16,005 nt of DNA from Sphingobacterium sp. UBA1575. GTDB taxonomy: Bacteria; Bacteroidota; Bacteroidia; Sphingobacteriales; Sphingobacteriaceae. The notes under the pieces were generated by a model. It saw only the letters and a program-made list of their open reading frames with translations, ran no database searches and was not told the origin of the DNA. The DNA is taken from assembly GCA_002322865.1 (NCBI GenBank), contig DCOH01000002.1, positions 114,887-130,891 of the forward strand, given 5' to 3'. A program made the translations under genes and the position numbers. Shown in pieces: positions 14,579 through 16,005 of the stretch (within the stretch, counting starts at the first letter, position 1; every line of letters starts with the position of its first letter).

Positions 14579-16005
14579 CTAATAAAGGATGGTGAATTTA
14601 AAATCCAACGGATGGAATGCCTTGACCAATTCCTTGACCAAATCTTCCTCGTATTTTAGGTATAGTACGGCAAAATTATCGGTACGTTCCTGTAATCCTC
14701 CTCCCGGGAACAACCTATCCTTGATGCGCTCGATCTGGATCAAGGCATCTTCGTGGTTTCTCTTTTCCGCTTTCAGGAATTTCTTCTCCAGGTTGTTCAT
14801 GGCTTTCTTCAGCCTTGCCCTTACCGCATCGGTACTTGCCGCCAAAGTGGGGTCTATCTTATGGGCCCTTAACTTGATGCGTCCAAAAATGGCATTCATT
14901 TCCATCCATTCATCCTGAAGCTGCAAGCGCTGTTTGGTTTTCCGCTTCACATATTCGTTCTTCAGGGAATTCAAGGGCTTGAATATACTTTTAAAGGTAA
15001 GATCCAACCGGAAGATCTTACTTGCCAAACCATCGTCGCTGATCATGGCCGAGTTCCTCGGGATCAGGATTGGGAAAGGCACGTTATATTGATCAAAATT
15101 TGCCTTCAGCTGCAACCAATACACGATCTCCGCTCCTCCTCCAATATAGGCCAAGTTTGGAAGAATGATCTCTTGGTACATCGGCCGCATGACCACATTC
15201 GGACTGAACCTTTCTGGAAAATTCTTGATCTCTTCCAAGAGTTCTGCTTCGGTAAAAAAGAGATTCTGATGGAGTACTTCAAAACGACCATCCTCAGTCC
15301 GAACCAAACGCTCCCTGAATTGATCCGTTAAATAAAAGAAATTGATCTCCCGCGCATGAACCTGCGTATCAAAACCCTCCTCTTCCAATTGTTCTGACGT
15401 CTTGTTGATCGCTTTGAAACTTTTTTCTTGAAGGATATCTTCGGTCATGATGGGTACAAAAAGCTCCTTAAAGGCTTTTCTGTCGGCATCGATAATAACC
15501 AACCCGTAATCTTTGAAGATCTCGTTGACAAAGACTCGAGTGGCATCTGCTAAAGACCTTCCTTTTAGGTAGGCTTCCTGAACCATCTCGGTTAGCTTGG
15601 TTGCCGTATCGGATAATCCAAAAGTATTGGTGTATTGTTTCACGACTTCTGCCATCGAATCTGTGCTCATCCTGCCCGTAGCAGAAATTCCATCCTCCTT
15701 CCATTCGATCTTTTTGCCATAGACCCGTGTATGGTTGATCTCTGCAAAATCGTGGTCCTCGGTGGCCATCCAGTACACCGGGACAAATTCTTTGTCAGGG
15801 TATGCTTTTTTCAGATCTTCCGCTAAACGGATTGCCGTTACGATCTTGAAGATGAAATAAAGTGGGCCTGTAAAAATGTTCAATTGATGGCCCGTGGTCA
15901 CCGTAAAGGTGTTTTCATCGGACAATAATTGAATATGCTGGGCCACCAGTGGAGAAGATTCCAGCAGGTCCTTATACTGATCTTTCAGTTCCTTGACCAA
16001 TAATT
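14579..16005 (-). CDS. bshC: Bacillithiol biosynthesis cysteine-adding enzyme BshC (N-terminus beyond window)
   Basis: The reading frame is open to the right edge, so the true start lies outside; the TTG at 16000 is internal. About 475 residues are visible out of roughly 530 usual for the family, so some 50-60 N-terminal residues are missing. Recognisable BshC segments are FTVTTGHQLNIFTGPLYFIFKI, FVPVYWMATEDHDFAEIN (the ATEDHDF motif), DYGLVIIDADRKAFKELF, VVMRPMYQEIILPNLAYIGGGAEIVYW and PFPILIPRNSAMI, followed by a helical coiled-coil part (about 345-420 of the visible residues) and the C-terminal FHPLDFKFTILY. BshC adds cysteine to GlcN-malate to complete bacillithiol, the low-molecular-weight thiol used by many Firmicutes and Bacteroidota. 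bshA and bshB are not nearby. It is followed after 9 bases by a Crp/Fnr-type regulator in the same transcript. Confidence 0.95.
   Translation of the reverse strand, partial: LLVKELKDQYKDLLESSPLVAQHIQLLSDENTFTVTTGHQLNIFTGPLYFIFKIVTAIRLAEDLKKAYPDKEFVPVYWMATEDHDFAEINHTRVYGKKIEWKEDGISATGRMSTDSMAEVVKQYTNTFGLSDTATKLTEMVQEAYLKGRSLADATRVFVNEIFKDYGLVIIDADRKAFKELFVPIMTEDILQEKSFKAINKTSEQLEEEGFDTQVHAREINFFYLTDQFRERLVRTEDGRFEVLHQNLFFTEAELLEEIKNFPERFSPNVVMRPMYQEIILPNLAYIGGGAEIVYWLQLKANFDQYNVPFPILIPRNSAMISDDGLASKIFRLDLTFKSIFKPLNSLKNEYVKRKTKQRLQLQDEWMEMNAIFGRIKLRAHKIDPTLAASTDAVRARLKKAMNNLEKKFLKAEKRNHEDALIQIERIKDRLFPGGGLQERTDNFAVLYLKYEEDLVKELVKAFHPLDFKFTILY

Overview
The window looks like chromosomal DNA from a member of the Bacteroidota, most likely a Sphingobacterium- or Pedobacter-like member of the Sphingobacteriaceae. 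The evidence is a SusC/SusD pair, promoters of the form TTG-N17-19-TAnnTTTG, genes with no clear Shine-Dalgarno sequence, Bacteroidota-type lipoproteins and secreted proteins, a BshC bacillithiol enzyme and an undivided GcvP of 957 residues. The genus is inferred; no rRNA or tRNA gene is present to confirm it.

Layout. Positions 1-1206 (minus) hold the N-terminal part of a lipoprotein N-acetylmuramoyl-L-alanine amidase and a secreted DUF1080 (3-keto-disaccharide hydrolase-like) protein. Positions 1334-7273 (minus) are one operon, susC-susD-metallophosphoesterase, closed by a strong terminator at 1261-1289. A TetR-family gene diverges from it at 7537-8136. The 263-base gap between susC and tetR carries two almost identical 14-bp quasi-palindromes, one just upstream of each start codon; the susC copy begins 5 bases after a good -7 box. 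I read this as a self-repressing TetR switch that controls a nutrient-uptake and dephosphorylation operon. Positions 8133-8420 (minus) encode a small three-helix membrane protein of the CBU_0592 type whose stop codon overlaps that of tetR.

Positions 8421-8798 are non-coding and unusually structured: several hairpins, an inverted array of 11-bp units, and the gcvP terminator. gcvP (8799-11672, minus) follows, then a 413-base divergent intergenic region. Positions 12086-13936 (plus) hold two adjacent genes from the arginine deiminase/amidinotransferase superfamily, the second a CtlX-like hydrolase; together they suggest metabolism of arginine, citrulline or related guanidino compounds. The right edge (13967-16005, minus) has bshC, cut by the window end, followed 9 bases later by a Crp/Fnr-family regulator.

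The most notable items are the TetR/two-operator/SusCD-phosphoesterase locus and the 11-bp inverted repeat array at 8538-8651. The other genes are mostly ordinary housekeeping or accessory genes of this phylum.
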